Source: Rhodospirillales bacterium
GTDB lineage: Bacteria; Pseudomonadota; Alphaproteobacteria; Acetobacterales; Acetobacteraceae
DNA length: 5,187 bases
Reading direction: 5' to 3'
Assembly (NCBI GenBank): GCA_025352915.1
Contig: JANXSA010000403.1
Location: 1-5,187, forward strand
Shown here: positions 1 to 5,179 of the stretch, in pieces
Numbering within the stretch: position 1 is the stretch's first letter
Layout: each line of letters begins with the position of its first letter
Position numbers and translations under genes: made by a program
The notes under the pieces: model-generated
Database searches by the model: none
What the model was told of the DNA's origin: nothing
Seen by the model: the letters and a program-made list of their open reading frames with translations, nothing else

Positions 1-102
1 GCGCCAAACGGCGCGGCCATCTCCACCCCTGGCTGCTTGGCCAGCTCGGCGGCCAGCCGGTCGATCCCCTCGCCCTCGCCGGTGAAGGTGATCAGGTGGG
101 AG
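1..102 (-). other. Foreign coding fragment joined to the amidase in another frame
   Basis: Reading the minus strand with codons 98-96, 95-93 and so on gives a well-behaved protein-like stretch (HLITFTGEGEGIDRL, then AAELAKQPGVEMAAPFG) that reaches the window edge without a stop. It does not resemble the part of an amidase expected here, so a simple frameshift does not explain it. The pattern of a PGV segment followed by a PFG segment recalls the C-terminal region of some ABC-2 type transporter ATP-binding subunits. That is a weak impression from memory. The likely join lies within bases 99-105. Confidence 0.4.
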
Positions 103-1020
103 GAAATCCTGCAATGACGGCAGCACCACCTCGCGCACCGACGCGCCCTGGTTGCGCAACAGCTCGACCGCATCGTCGATGGCCTTCTGCACGCTGGCAT
201 CGACCTTGTTGTCCAGCTCGTGGAAATGCCGCACCACGCCAATGCGCAGCCCGGCCACGCCCTTGTGCAGCCCCGACAGCAGATCGGGTGCCGCTCGCGC
301 CGCACTGGCCGGGTCCGTGGGATCATGCCCCACCATCGCCTGTAACAGGATCGCGCAATCCTCGACCGTCCAAGCCAACGGCCCCGTGTGGTCCATGCTG
401 TAGGTCAACGGCAGCACGCCCGCGCGCGAACACAGCCCATAGGTCGGCTTGATCCCGGCAATGCCGCAGAACGCCGCCGGCCCGCGGATGGAGCCCCCGG
501 TATCGCTGCCGGTCCCGCCGAGGATCAGCCCCGCCGCCACCGCCGCCCCGGTGCCGGAAGACGATCCCGAGGTGAAATGCGCGGTGTTCCAAGGGTTGCG
601 CGCCGGCGGCCAGGGCAGGTCGAAGCTCGGCCCACCCATGGCGAATTCATGTGTCGCCAGCTTGCCCAGCATCACCGTGCCGGCATCGGCCCATTTGCGC
701 ACCACCGTCGAATCCGCCGCCGGTACGTTGTGCTCCAGCAGGCGCGAGTGAGCGGTGGTACGGATGCCGGCGGTGTTGTAGATGTCCTTGTGCGCAATCG
801 GGATACCATCCAGCCTGCCGCGCTGGGTTCCCGCCATGAACCGCGCCTCGGCCGCCTTCGCATCCGCCAGCGCCCGCTCCTCGGTCACAAGAAGAAAACT
901 ATGCAACGCGCCGTCCAGCTTGGCGATGCGTGCCAGGCAGTGCTGCGTCAGTTCAACCGGCGAGATCTTCTTCGCCGCCAGGTCGGCAGCGGCGGAGGCG
1001 ATGGTGGGAAAGCCGTCCAT
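1..1020 (-). CDS. Amidase signature family hydrolase, 3' part disrupted and running off the window
   Basis: Amidase signature enzymes hydrolyse C-N amide bonds in the cytoplasm with a Lys-cisSer-Ser triad. All three are visible: Lys78 in GIPIAHKDI, cis-Ser154 in the Gly/Ser-rich loop TSGSSSGTG, and nucleophile Ser177 in GSDTGGSIR. The start ATG (1018-1020) follows GGAGGG at 1029-1034, which lies inside the end of the upstream small gene; the gap between the two genes is one base. Similarity to the family holds to SLQDF (about residue 306), where homologues continue for roughly 150 residues more. From base 102 down to 1 the frame stays open, but its 34 codons are Arg/Gly-rich and not amidase-like, while a neighbouring frame looks coding. 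The gene is therefore probably truncated or fused, or the assembly is chimeric. The AtzG-like partner suggests a relative of AtzE-type amidases; the substrate is unknown. Family assignment is confident; function of this copy is doubtful. Confidence 0.85.
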   Translation of the reverse strand, partial: MDGFPTIASAAADLAAKKISPVELTQHCLARIAKLDGALHSFLLVTEERALADAKAAEARFMAGTQRGRLDGIPIAHKDIYNTAGIRTTAHSRLLEHNVPAADSTVVRKWADAGTVMLGKLATHEFAMGGPSFDLPWPPARNPWNTAHFTSGSSSGTGAAVAAGLILGGTGSDTGGSIRGPAAFCGIAGIKPTYGLCSRAGVLPLTYSMDHTGPLAWTVEDCAILLQAMVGHDPTDPASAARAAPDLLSGLHKGVAGLRIGVVRHFHELDNKVDASVQKAIDDAVELLRNQGASVREVVLPSLQDFLPPDHLHRRGRGDRPAGRRAGQAARGGDGRAVWR

Positions 1021-1021
1021 C

Positions 1022-1222
1022 TCACACACCCTCCGAATTCAACGGCCGGAACAGATGCGCCGGCTCCGCCTCCCGCCCGCGCGCCGCACTGCGATTGCGC
1101 GCTGCGAACCGCTCGAAATGCGGCCAGGCGCTGTACAGATCGGCAATGTTCTCGGCCGTCAGGGTTAGCCCGGCGCGCTTGACCAGCGATTCGAACTCAG
1201 TCTGGGTGAGTGGAGAAGACAT
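1022..1222 (-). CDS. AtzG-like (DUF4089-type) small partner of the amidase
   Basis: This 66-residue acidic-to-basic protein sits immediately upstream of the amidase and reads into it with a one-base gap, so translation is probably coupled. Its C-terminal motif EPAHLFRP (residues 53-60) matches the conserved end of AtzG/DUF4089 proteins, which pack against AtzE-type amidases much as GatC packs against GatA. The N-terminal half (TEFESLVKRAGLTLTAENI) looks helical, as in that family. The ATG at 1222 is chosen because a longer version would start at a TTG at 1246 and add eight residues unlike the family. Only a weak G-rich stretch lies upstream of the ATG. There is no signal peptide or membrane segment. 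The role as a structural subunit is inferred from position and motif; the exact Pfam family was not searched. Confidence 0.7.
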   Translation of the reverse strand: MSSPLTQTEFESLVKRAGLTLTAENIADLYSAWPHFERFAARNRSAARGREAEPAHLFRPLNSEGV

Positions 1223-1279
1223 GATGCCCCGCGCGTTATGCTGCAAAGCACAAAATTGGGCCGCATTCCGCCGCCAGAG

Positions 1280-1960
1280 TCAAACTTCTTTCCCTGGCGG
1301 CTGCACATAGGTGGCGGCAAAATCAGGATCAACCGCCCGTCGCACGTAATCCTCCGCCGTCGGTTCGTACAGCGCCCACAGCCGCGCCAACTCCATCAAT
1401 GGCGTCGCATGCGCATCCACCCGCAAATCCACGATCGGGAAAATCTCAGTATCCACCACCAACAACGAGGCCGAGACCACCGCCGCCATTTCACCCCCGG
1501 CATCCTCGCCCGCCTGGATCGCCCGCACCAGCCGTGTCGCCAGAGGCAGCGTTGCATCCGCCTCGAACGCCGCCACCATCGCCGGCGCCACCGCCTCATT
1601 GCGCAGGATGTTGCCGGCGCCGACGCAGTCCACGCCATGCGCCACCGAGATCGCCGGCCGCACCTTCGCCCCATCGAAATGCGCCGTCCGCCCGGCGGCG
1701 TCGATCACCGCCACCTGGCGCCAGGCCCGATGCGGCGTGGCCGCCGCAATCGCATCCACCGTCTGTTGCGCGGTAAAACCCCGCGCCAACAGTTCGATCC
1801 CCAATGGCCCCAACCGCGGATCGGTCCGATGCTGCGTCAGCACCGCCCCGACCCCGGCCCGCGCAAACGGCACCCGCGCCCCCACCCCGACCGCCGAGGT
1901 TGTCACCACGGCGCCAAGCTGGCCGGTCCGCGCGCAGCGGCCGAGAAGCGAAAAGGTCAT
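1280..1960 (-). CDS. DUF1028 family protein, predicted Ntn-hydrolase fold
   Basis: The 226-residue protein matches DUF1028 (COG3342), a family predicted to have the N-terminal-nucleophile hydrolase fold but without an established reaction. Visible family features are the MTFS start, the segment RVPFARAGVGAVLTQHRTDP (residues 29-48), LGPLGIELLA (50-59), the GxGN-like VGAGNIL (113-119), GEDAGGEM (151-158) and the core strand SASLLVVD (163-170). The ATG at 1958-1960 is chosen because homologues begin exactly at MTFS; a nine-codon extension at 1987 has no family counterpart. A GGGGA stretch seven bases upstream could serve as ribosome binding site. If the Met is removed, Thr2 would be the N-terminal residue, a candidate nucleophile by analogy only. 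It is the first gene of the probable operon with the AtzG-like protein and amidase, 57 bases upstream of the next start, suggesting a role in amide or cyclic amide breakdown. Confidence 0.85.
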   Translation of the reverse strand: MTFSLLGRCARTGQLGAVVTTSAVGVGARVPFARAGVGAVLTQHRTDPRLGPLGIELLARGFTAQQTVDAIAAATPHRAWRQVAVIDAAGRTAHFDGAKVRPAISVAHGVDCVGAGNILRNEAVAPAMVAAFEADATLPLATRLVRAIQAGEDAGGEMAAVVSASLLVVDTEIFPIVDLRVDAHATPLMELARLWALYEPTAEDYVRRAVDPDFAATYVQPPGKEV

Positions 1961-2009
1961 GCATCCATCCCCGGCCAGCCAGGGCAAAGCGCTCGCCCCG
2001 CATTCATGC

Positions 2010-2026
2010 GCGGCGCATCGCGCCGC
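2010..2026. repeat. GC-rich inverted repeat upstream of DUF1028 gene
   Basis: GCGGCGC and GCGCCGC form a perfect 7-bp stem around a 3-base loop. It lies 50 bases before the DUF1028 start and about 54 bases after the stop of the small hydrophobic ORF. No T-run follows on the minus strand, so it is a poor intrinsic terminator; it could be an operator or a leader hairpin, or chance in GC-rich DNA. Confidence 0.3.
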
Positions 2027-2045
2027 AATCGTGCATCGCTGTCAA
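2017..2045 (-). promoter_or_regulatory. Candidate promoter of the DUF1028-amidase operon
   Basis: On the minus strand a perfect TTGACA (2045-2040) lies 80 bases before the DUF1028 start. At 17-base spacing the -10 position reads CGCGAT, which is poor, so the call rests on the -35 box and location. The position of the -10 falls inside the GC-rich hairpin at 2010-2026. Confidence 0.25.
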
Positions 2046-2079
2046 ACCGCGTCTGGGGATGCCAGGCGAAGGCGCGAGC

Positions 2080-2151
2080 CTAGAAGAAGATATTGTATAA
2101 AATGATCACCGTAACGGGGACTCCCAGCAGGTACATAATCAGGCTTCGCAT
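2080..2151 (-). CDS. Very small hydrophobic (single-pass membrane) protein, 23 aa
   Basis: An ATG at 2149-2151 opens a 23-codon frame ending in TAG. The product starts MRSLIMYLLGVPVTV and ends IILYNIFF: a positively charged second residue, then an almost uninterrupted hydrophobic stretch with one Gly-Val-Pro, as expected of a tiny inner-membrane protein with its N-terminus in the cytoplasm. A strong Shine-Dalgarno, AGGAGAG (2165-2159), sits seven bases upstream, and an EcfG-like promoter lies about 40 bases further. Base composition is visibly more A/T-rich than the neighbouring genes. I do not recognise a named family. Stress-induced short membrane proteins are common in bacteria, so a membrane stress role is possible but inferred. 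The main doubt is its length; the ribosome site and composition argue against chance. Confidence 0.6.
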   Translation of the reverse strand: MRSLIMYLLGVPVTVIILYNIFF

Positions 2152-2173
2152 CGTAGAGCTCTCCTGTCATCCA

Positions 2174-2188
2174 AGTGCGGCCGGCACT
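2174..2188. repeat. Short inverted repeat at the predicted 5' end of the small ORF transcript
   Basis: AGTGC and GCACT form a 5-bp stem around GGCCG. If the EcfG-like promoter is real, this hairpin would sit at the very 5' end of the transcript, upstream of the Shine-Dalgarno, where it could protect the mRNA. Short enough to be chance. Confidence 0.25.
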
Positions 2189-2190
2189 CA

Positions 2191-2215
2191 AACCATCGTG
2201 GCAACAACATGTTCC
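2191..2215 (-). promoter_or_regulatory. Candidate EcfG-type general stress promoter
   Basis: On the minus strand GGAAC (2215-2211) is followed after 16 bases by GGTT (2194-2191). The alphaproteobacterial EcfG consensus is GGAAC, 16-17 bases, CGTT, so there is one mismatch. Transcription would start near 2186, leaving a leader of about 35 bases that carries the Shine-Dalgarno of the 23-aa ORF. Confidence 0.4.
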
Positions 2216-2218
2216 ACA

Positions 2219-2242
2219 CTGCATGCAAGTGTATCCATGCAG
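2219..2242. repeat. Interrupted palindrome CTGCATG-N10-CATGCAG
   Basis: Perfect 7-bp arms are separated by 10 bases, a layout typical of a binding site for a dimeric helix-turn-helix regulator. It lies four bases upstream of the putative -35 of the small ORF promoter and about 120 bases past the dehydrogenase stop, with no coding sequence around it. Confidence 0.4.
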
Positions 2243-2325
2243 GGTAGATGACTGGAGATGGTGGCGCCCGGTCGCGCGTTTAAGACGGCGCTCCACACCA
2301 TTGCGCGAGCACGCGACAGCGAACG

Positions 2326-2352
2326 CCCGCCGGCCGGACAAATGCCGGCGGG
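2326..2352 (-). terminator. Stem-loop after the hydroxyacid dehydrogenase gene
   Basis: CCCGCCGG and CCGGCGGG form a perfect 8-bp stem around an 11-base loop, starting 10 bases after the dehydrogenase stop (minus strand). No T-tract follows, so intrinsic termination is uncertain; it may instead block 3' exonucleases. Confidence 0.35.
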
Positions 2353-2362
2353 GAATGCGCGG

Positions 2363-3391
2363 CTAGTACAGCAAGCTCTTGTCCAGCACGTTGCGCATCT
2401 CGCCCAGCCGGCCATCCACCCAGCACAACAAATTGTGCCGGAAGATCTCGGTGATCCGCCGGTTCTCCGATGTCACCGTGCTGGCCGAATGCGGCGAGAT
2501 CAGCACATTGGCCATGTCCCACAGCGGCGACTCCTTGGCCAAAGGCTCCACCCGCGCCACATCCAATGCCGCAAACCCAAGCTTGCCGCTGGCCGCCGCC
2601 TCGACCAGCGCGTCCTCGTCCACCACCGTGCCGCGCGCGATATTCACAAACGCCACTCCGCGCGGCATGGCGGCAAACGCGGCGGCATCGATGATGTTCG
2701 CGGTCGCCGCGGTGTGCGGCACCGTCACCACAACGGCGTCAGCCTGCGCCAGCGCGGCATGCATCTGCGCCACCGGCACGACCGCATCGAACAGGTCGTT
2801 ATGCGCGCGCGCCTTCGCGGGATCGCGCGCCACCGCCACCACGCGCATGTCGAACGCCCGCGCCAGCCGCGCACAGCCCCGCGCCAGGTCGCCGGCGCCG
2901 ATGATTACCATGCACCGCCCCGCCACTTCCTCGCCGCACATGCGCACCCAGGAATGCGCCTTCTGCTCGGCGCGCAGATGGTCGAGCCCGCGCCAATGCG
3001 ACAACAGCGCCATGAACACGAATTCCGCCAGCGGCCGCGCATGCACCCCGCGCGCCGTGGTCACCAGCACGTCGCGCTCCACCAGCCCCAACTCGGCCAC
3101 CGAGGCACCCACCCCGGTGCTGGTCGTCTGGATCCACTTCAACTGGCCGAGATGCGGCAAATCTTCCACCGCCGGCAGGTCCCACAGGATATCCGCCGCC
3201 CCCAGCATCTCGGTCCATCGCGCCTGTTGCAACGGCGTGCGGGTGAAGGGCTGGCCCTTGTGATCGGCGATATAGCGCACCGGCGGCAACAGCGCGGGAT
3301 CGTACAGCACCTCGATCGCGCGATGCGTGTCGCGGATCAGCGCGACGTTCTCGGGTTCGAGCGGCGAGGCAATCATGATGGTATGGGTCAT
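2363..3391 (-). CDS. D-2-hydroxyacid dehydrogenase, NAD(P)-dependent
   Basis: This cytoplasmic enzyme family reduces 2-oxoacids such as glyoxylate, hydroxypyruvate or pyruvate to D-2-hydroxyacids. The 342-residue length is normal. The order is N-terminal substrate-binding lobe (1-115), nucleotide-binding Rossmann lobe (about 116-305), then the C-terminal return helix. The dinucleotide loop is GAGDLA (165-170), where the usual last Gly of GxGxxG is Ala170. The catalytic set is present: Arg253 in NIARGTVVDE, Glu282 in DVARVEPL and His301 in ISPHSAS. The substrate cannot be set from sequence; it is closest in style to glyoxylate/hydroxypyruvate reductase-like members. No Shine-Dalgarno precedes the ATG, and a small ACGCT-TGT-AGCGT hairpin (3395-3407) lies directly upstream, so initiation may be leaderless or depend on the CBS gene 60 bases upstream. 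The start is kept because it gives the expected N-terminal strand. Confidence 0.9.
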   Translation of the reverse strand: MTHTIMIASPLEPENVALIRDTHRAIEVLYDPALLPPVRYIADHKGQPFTRTPLQQARWTEMLGAADILWDLPAVEDLPHLGQLKWIQTTSTGVGASVAELGLVERDVLVTTARGVHARPLAEFVFMALLSHWRGLDHLRAEQKAHSWVRMCGEEVAGRCMVIIGAGDLARGCARLARAFDMRVVAVARDPAKARAHNDLFDAVVPVAQMHAALAQADAVVVTVPHTAATANIIDAAAFAAMPRGVAFVNIARGTVVDEDALVEAAASGKLGFAALDVARVEPLAKESPLWDMANVLISPHSASTVTSENRRITEIFRHNLLCWVDGRLGEMRNVLDKSLLY

Positions 3392-3451
3392 GCGACGCTT
3401 GTAGCGTGCCGCGCCCGCCGGTGTAGAGTCCCCCCGGTCCGCGATGGAGCG

Positions 3452-3868
3452 CTAGATCCGCTCCCAGAAGCCGGATTCCTCATCCAGCCGGTCATGCTCC
3501 ACCGCGCGGAAATCCACCGCCGAGACGATGCCGACCACAACCCCCTGCGCCACCACCGGCACATGGCGAAACCCGCCATCCTGCATCAGCCGCAACGCCT
3601 CGAGCGCCGAATGCGTGGGCGGCATGTGCGCGGGATTGCGCGTCATCACCGCGTCCAGATGGGTGTGGGCCGGGCTCTTGCCCTCGGCCAGCAACCGCAC
3701 CGCATCGCGCCCGGTGAATATCCCCTCCAGGCGGCAATCGCCATCGGTCACCAGGATCGCGCCGATACGCTGCCGATGCATTTCCTGACAGGCCTGCTGC
3801 ACCATCGCCGTCGCCGGCAGGGTGACGGGCTTGCGCCGAACGACGTCGCCGATCTTCCGCTGGACCAT
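3452..3868 (-). CDS. Two-CBS-domain protein
   Basis: The 138-residue protein is a stand-alone tandem CBS (Bateman) module with little else. CBS1 spans about residues 5-62 with the end motif GIFTGRDAVRLL (49-60); CBS2 spans about 70-125 with MTRNPAHM (75-82), FRHVPVV (100-106) and GIVSAVDF (113-120). Such modules bind adenosine nucleotides (AMP, ATP, NAD or S-adenosylmethionine) and regulate partner proteins. The start ATG at 3866-3868 follows a near-perfect AGGAGGT (3880-3874) at five bases, which rules out the longer upstream start at 3934. A short acidic tail (HDRLDEESGFWERI) follows CBS2. It probably shares a transcript with the downstream dehydrogenase and diverges from the PAL-like gene. 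Partner and ligand are unknown. Confidence 0.9.
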   Translation of the reverse strand: MVQRKIGDVVRRKPVTLPATAMVQQACQEMHRQRIGAILVTDGDCRLEGIFTGRDAVRLLAEGKSPAHTHLDAVMTRNPAHMPPTHSALEALRLMQDGGFRHVPVVAQGVVVGIVSAVDFRAVEHDRLDEESGFWERI

Positions 3869-3995
3869 GTTCCACCTCCTGAGCCGCGCGTTACCATGAC
3901 AGTCCGATGACAGTCCGGCGTTGACATGCCTCAACCCCGCTTCCCGAACCGCGCGCCGCGCCGTAGGCTTCGCGCAACAAACACGGGAGGCGGCA
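3869..3995. promoter_or_regulatory. Divergent intergenic control region
   Basis: This 127-base gap separates the minus-strand CBS gene from the plus-strand PAL-like gene, so it should hold both promoters. It contains a tandem 11-bp repeat and a plus-strand TTGACA (3921-3926), but no convincing -10 box follows at 16-18 bases. The PAL-like gene ribosome site is GGGAGG at 3985-3990. Confidence 0.4.
3896..3917. repeat. Perfect tandem 11-bp direct repeat ATGACAGTCCG
   Basis: Two exact adjacent copies (3896-3906 and 3907-3917) are spaced one helical turn apart. A degenerate third copy (TGACATGCC, 3922-3930) follows 14 bases later and includes the TTGACA box. Placement in a divergent promoter region suggests a regulator binding site, or a recent tandem duplication. 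Confidence 0.65.
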
Positions 3996-4964
3996 ATGAC
4001 GATACGTCTGGGCGAAGGCGACTGGACCTACGAACCGGTCGAAGGCTGGGCCAAACTGCCGCCCGGCTGGTCATTCAAGGAGATTGGGTCGGTCGGCGTC
4101 GATCGCAAGGACAACGTCTACGTCTTCAACCGCGGCGAACACCCGATGATCGTCTTCGATCGCGACGGCAACTTCCTCAAAAGCTGGGGCGAGGGCGTCT
4201 TCCCGCGCGCGCACGGCCTGCACATGGCACCGGACGACACCATCTGGCTCACCGATGACGGCGACCACACCGTCCGGCAATGCACGCTGGACGGCAAAAT
4301 CCTGCTGGAAATCGGCATCCCCAACAAGCCCGCCCCCTACATGAGCAACGAACCCTTCCACCGCTGCACCCACACCGCCCTCTCGCCCCAGGGCGATCTT
4401 TACGTCTCCGACGGCTACGGCAACGCCGCCGTGCACAAGTTCGACCCGAAGGGCCGCCTGCTCAAGTCCTGGGGCGCCCCCGGCACCGATCCCGGCGAGT
4501 TCAACATCGTCCACAACATCGTCTGCGACGACGCAGGCTGGGTCTATGTCGCCGACCGCGAGAACCACCGCATCCAGGTCTTCGACAGCAACGGCCGCTA
4601 CGAAACCCAATGGAACAACCTGCACCGCCCTTGCGCCCTGTTCATGACGCCAAAAGCCCCGGGAGGCTGCCAGCATTGCCTGGTCGGCGAGCTCGGCCCC
4701 GGCATGCCGGTCAACCGCAACATGCCCAATATCGGCCCGCGCATCTCCGTTCTCGACACCACGGGCAAGCGCATCGCCCGCCTCGGCAACCCCGCCGGCT
4801 GGGGCATGGACCCCGACCGCTTCATGGCCCCGCACGGCCTGACCATGGACAGCCGCGGCGACCTCTATGTCGGCGAGGTATCCTGGACCAACTGGCCCAA
4901 CTTCTACCCCGACACCCCCCGCCCCGAAGGCCTGCGCTCGCTGCACAAATTCCGCAAGGTCTAG
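3996..4964 (+). CDS. PAL-like NHL-repeat beta-propeller (peptidyl-alpha-hydroxyglycine alpha-amidating lyase family)
   Basis: PAL splits alpha-hydroxyglycine-ended substrates into an amide and glyoxylate using zinc in a beta-propeller. This 322-residue protein shows NHL blades at about 31-64, 67-106, 123-160, 170-206 and 278-295. The residues matching the rat PAL active site appear in order: Arg46 in FNRGEH, His73 in RAHGLHM, Tyr141 in VSDGYGN, His173 in IVHNIV and His280 in APHGLTM. The stretch ADRENHRIQVF (186-196) is close to the vertebrate PAL motif. The monooxygenase (PHM) half is absent, and no signal peptide is seen, so it is likely cytoplasmic, unlike animal PAL. The ATG at 3996 is chosen for GGGAGG five bases upstream; the open frame extends to 3921 without family-like sequence. 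It may act on other N-acyl hydroxyglycines; catalysis is inferred. Confidence 0.85.
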   Translation: MTIRLGEGDWTYEPVEGWAKLPPGWSFKEIGSVGVDRKDNVYVFNRGEHPMIVFDRDGNFLKSWGEGVFPRAHGLHMAPDDTIWLTDDGDHTVRQCTLDGKILLEIGIPNKPAPYMSNEPFHRCTHTALSPQGDLYVSDGYGNAAVHKFDPKGRLLKSWGAPGTDPGEFNIVHNIVCDDAGWVYVADRENHRIQVFDSNGRYETQWNNLHRPCALFMTPKAPGGCQHCLVGELGPGMPVNRNMPNIGPRISVLDTTGKRIARLGNPAGWGMDPDRFMAPHGLTMDSRGDLYVGEVSWTNWPNFYPDTPRPEGLRSLHKFRKV

Positions 4965-4967
4965 CGC

Positions 4968-5129
4968 ATGACACGCAACATCCCGGCCCTTCTTCTCGTC
5001 CTGACCGTCGCCGCCTGCGCCGCACCATAACGCCCGGGCTGGGTCCGCCCGGACCTCGACCCCGCCTGGCTCTCCGCCAAGGGCGAAATCCGCTGGCCCC
5101 CTAAGCCAAAGGCGCTTCATGGTGGTTGA
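4968..5129 (+). pseudogene. Small lipoprotein gene interrupted by an in-frame TAA after the lipobox
   Basis: The ATG at 4968 is three bases past the PAL-like stop, with AAGG eight bases upstream, so it belongs to the same transcript. The first 20 codons encode a classic lipoprotein signal: Arg3, a Leu/Ala/Val core (PALLLVLTVA) and lipobox VAAC with Cys17, then AAP and a TAA (5028-5030). The same frame resumes with coding-like sequence, RPGWVRPDLDPAWLSAKGE and then IRWPPKPKALHGG, ending in TGA (5127-5129). A single C-to-T change of a CAA Gln codon would explain the stop. Restored, the protein would be about 53 residues, a normal size for small cell-envelope lipoproteins. Function is unknown. 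Alternatives are a genuine stop with a 20-aa product, read-through, or a sequencing error. Confidence 0.6.
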
Positions 5130-5133
5130 GGGT

Positions 5134-5179
5134 GCAGGGGTCTCGGACCCCTGCTGGGGTCCAGGGGCAAAGCCCCTGG
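5134..5179 (+). repeat. Chain of mutually exclusive GC-rich hairpins, probable terminator or dispersed repeat
   Basis: Three perfect stems overlap: GCAGGGGTC/GACCCCTGC with a TCG loop (5134-5154); GGACCCC/GGGGTCC with a TGCT loop (5145-5162); and CCAGGGGC/GCCCCTGG with an AAA loop (5161-5179), followed by CCTTCCCT at the window end. The first and second exclude each other. Placement just after the PAL-lipoprotein genes fits transcription termination; similar AGGGGC-AAA-GCCCCT elements recur, as I recall, in Acetobacteraceae genomes. The T-tract, if any, lies beyond the window. Confidence 0.6.

Noticed and set aside
388..1182. 264-codon plus-strand open frame
   Set aside because: It is antisense to the amidase and its small partner, and its Arg-rich product has no recognisable domain.
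1238..2083. 281-codon plus-strand open frame
   Set aside because: It is antisense to the DUF1028 gene, with a His/Arg/Pro-rich low-complexity product.
2042..2341. 99-codon minus-strand frame with a Cys-rich CMQCGTCC patch resembling a metal-binding motif
   Set aside because: The rest of the product is not protein-like, no ribosome site precedes it, and it overlaps the better-supported 23-aa ORF and promoter. The Cys cluster looks like chance.
2258..3910. 550-codon plus-strand open frame
   Set aside because: It lies antisense to the dehydrogenase and CBS genes. Its product is a low-complexity Arg/His/Pro-rich sequence typical of antisense frames in GC-rich DNA, and both opposite-strand genes have clear domains.
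3921..3949. TTGACA as a full sigma-70 promoter for the PAL-like gene
   Set aside because: No sequence resembling TATAAT lies 16-18 bases downstream, so I list it only as part of the intergenic control region.
3921..3995. 25-residue N-terminal extension of the PAL-like protein
   Set aside because: It is not hydrophobic, so not a signal peptide, and the ATG at 3996 has GGGAGG at ideal spacing.
4071..5120. 349-codon minus-strand open frame
   Set aside because: It is antisense to the PAL-like gene. The Ala/Val/Gly/Asp-rich product has no motifs and arises from the third-position C bias of the real gene.
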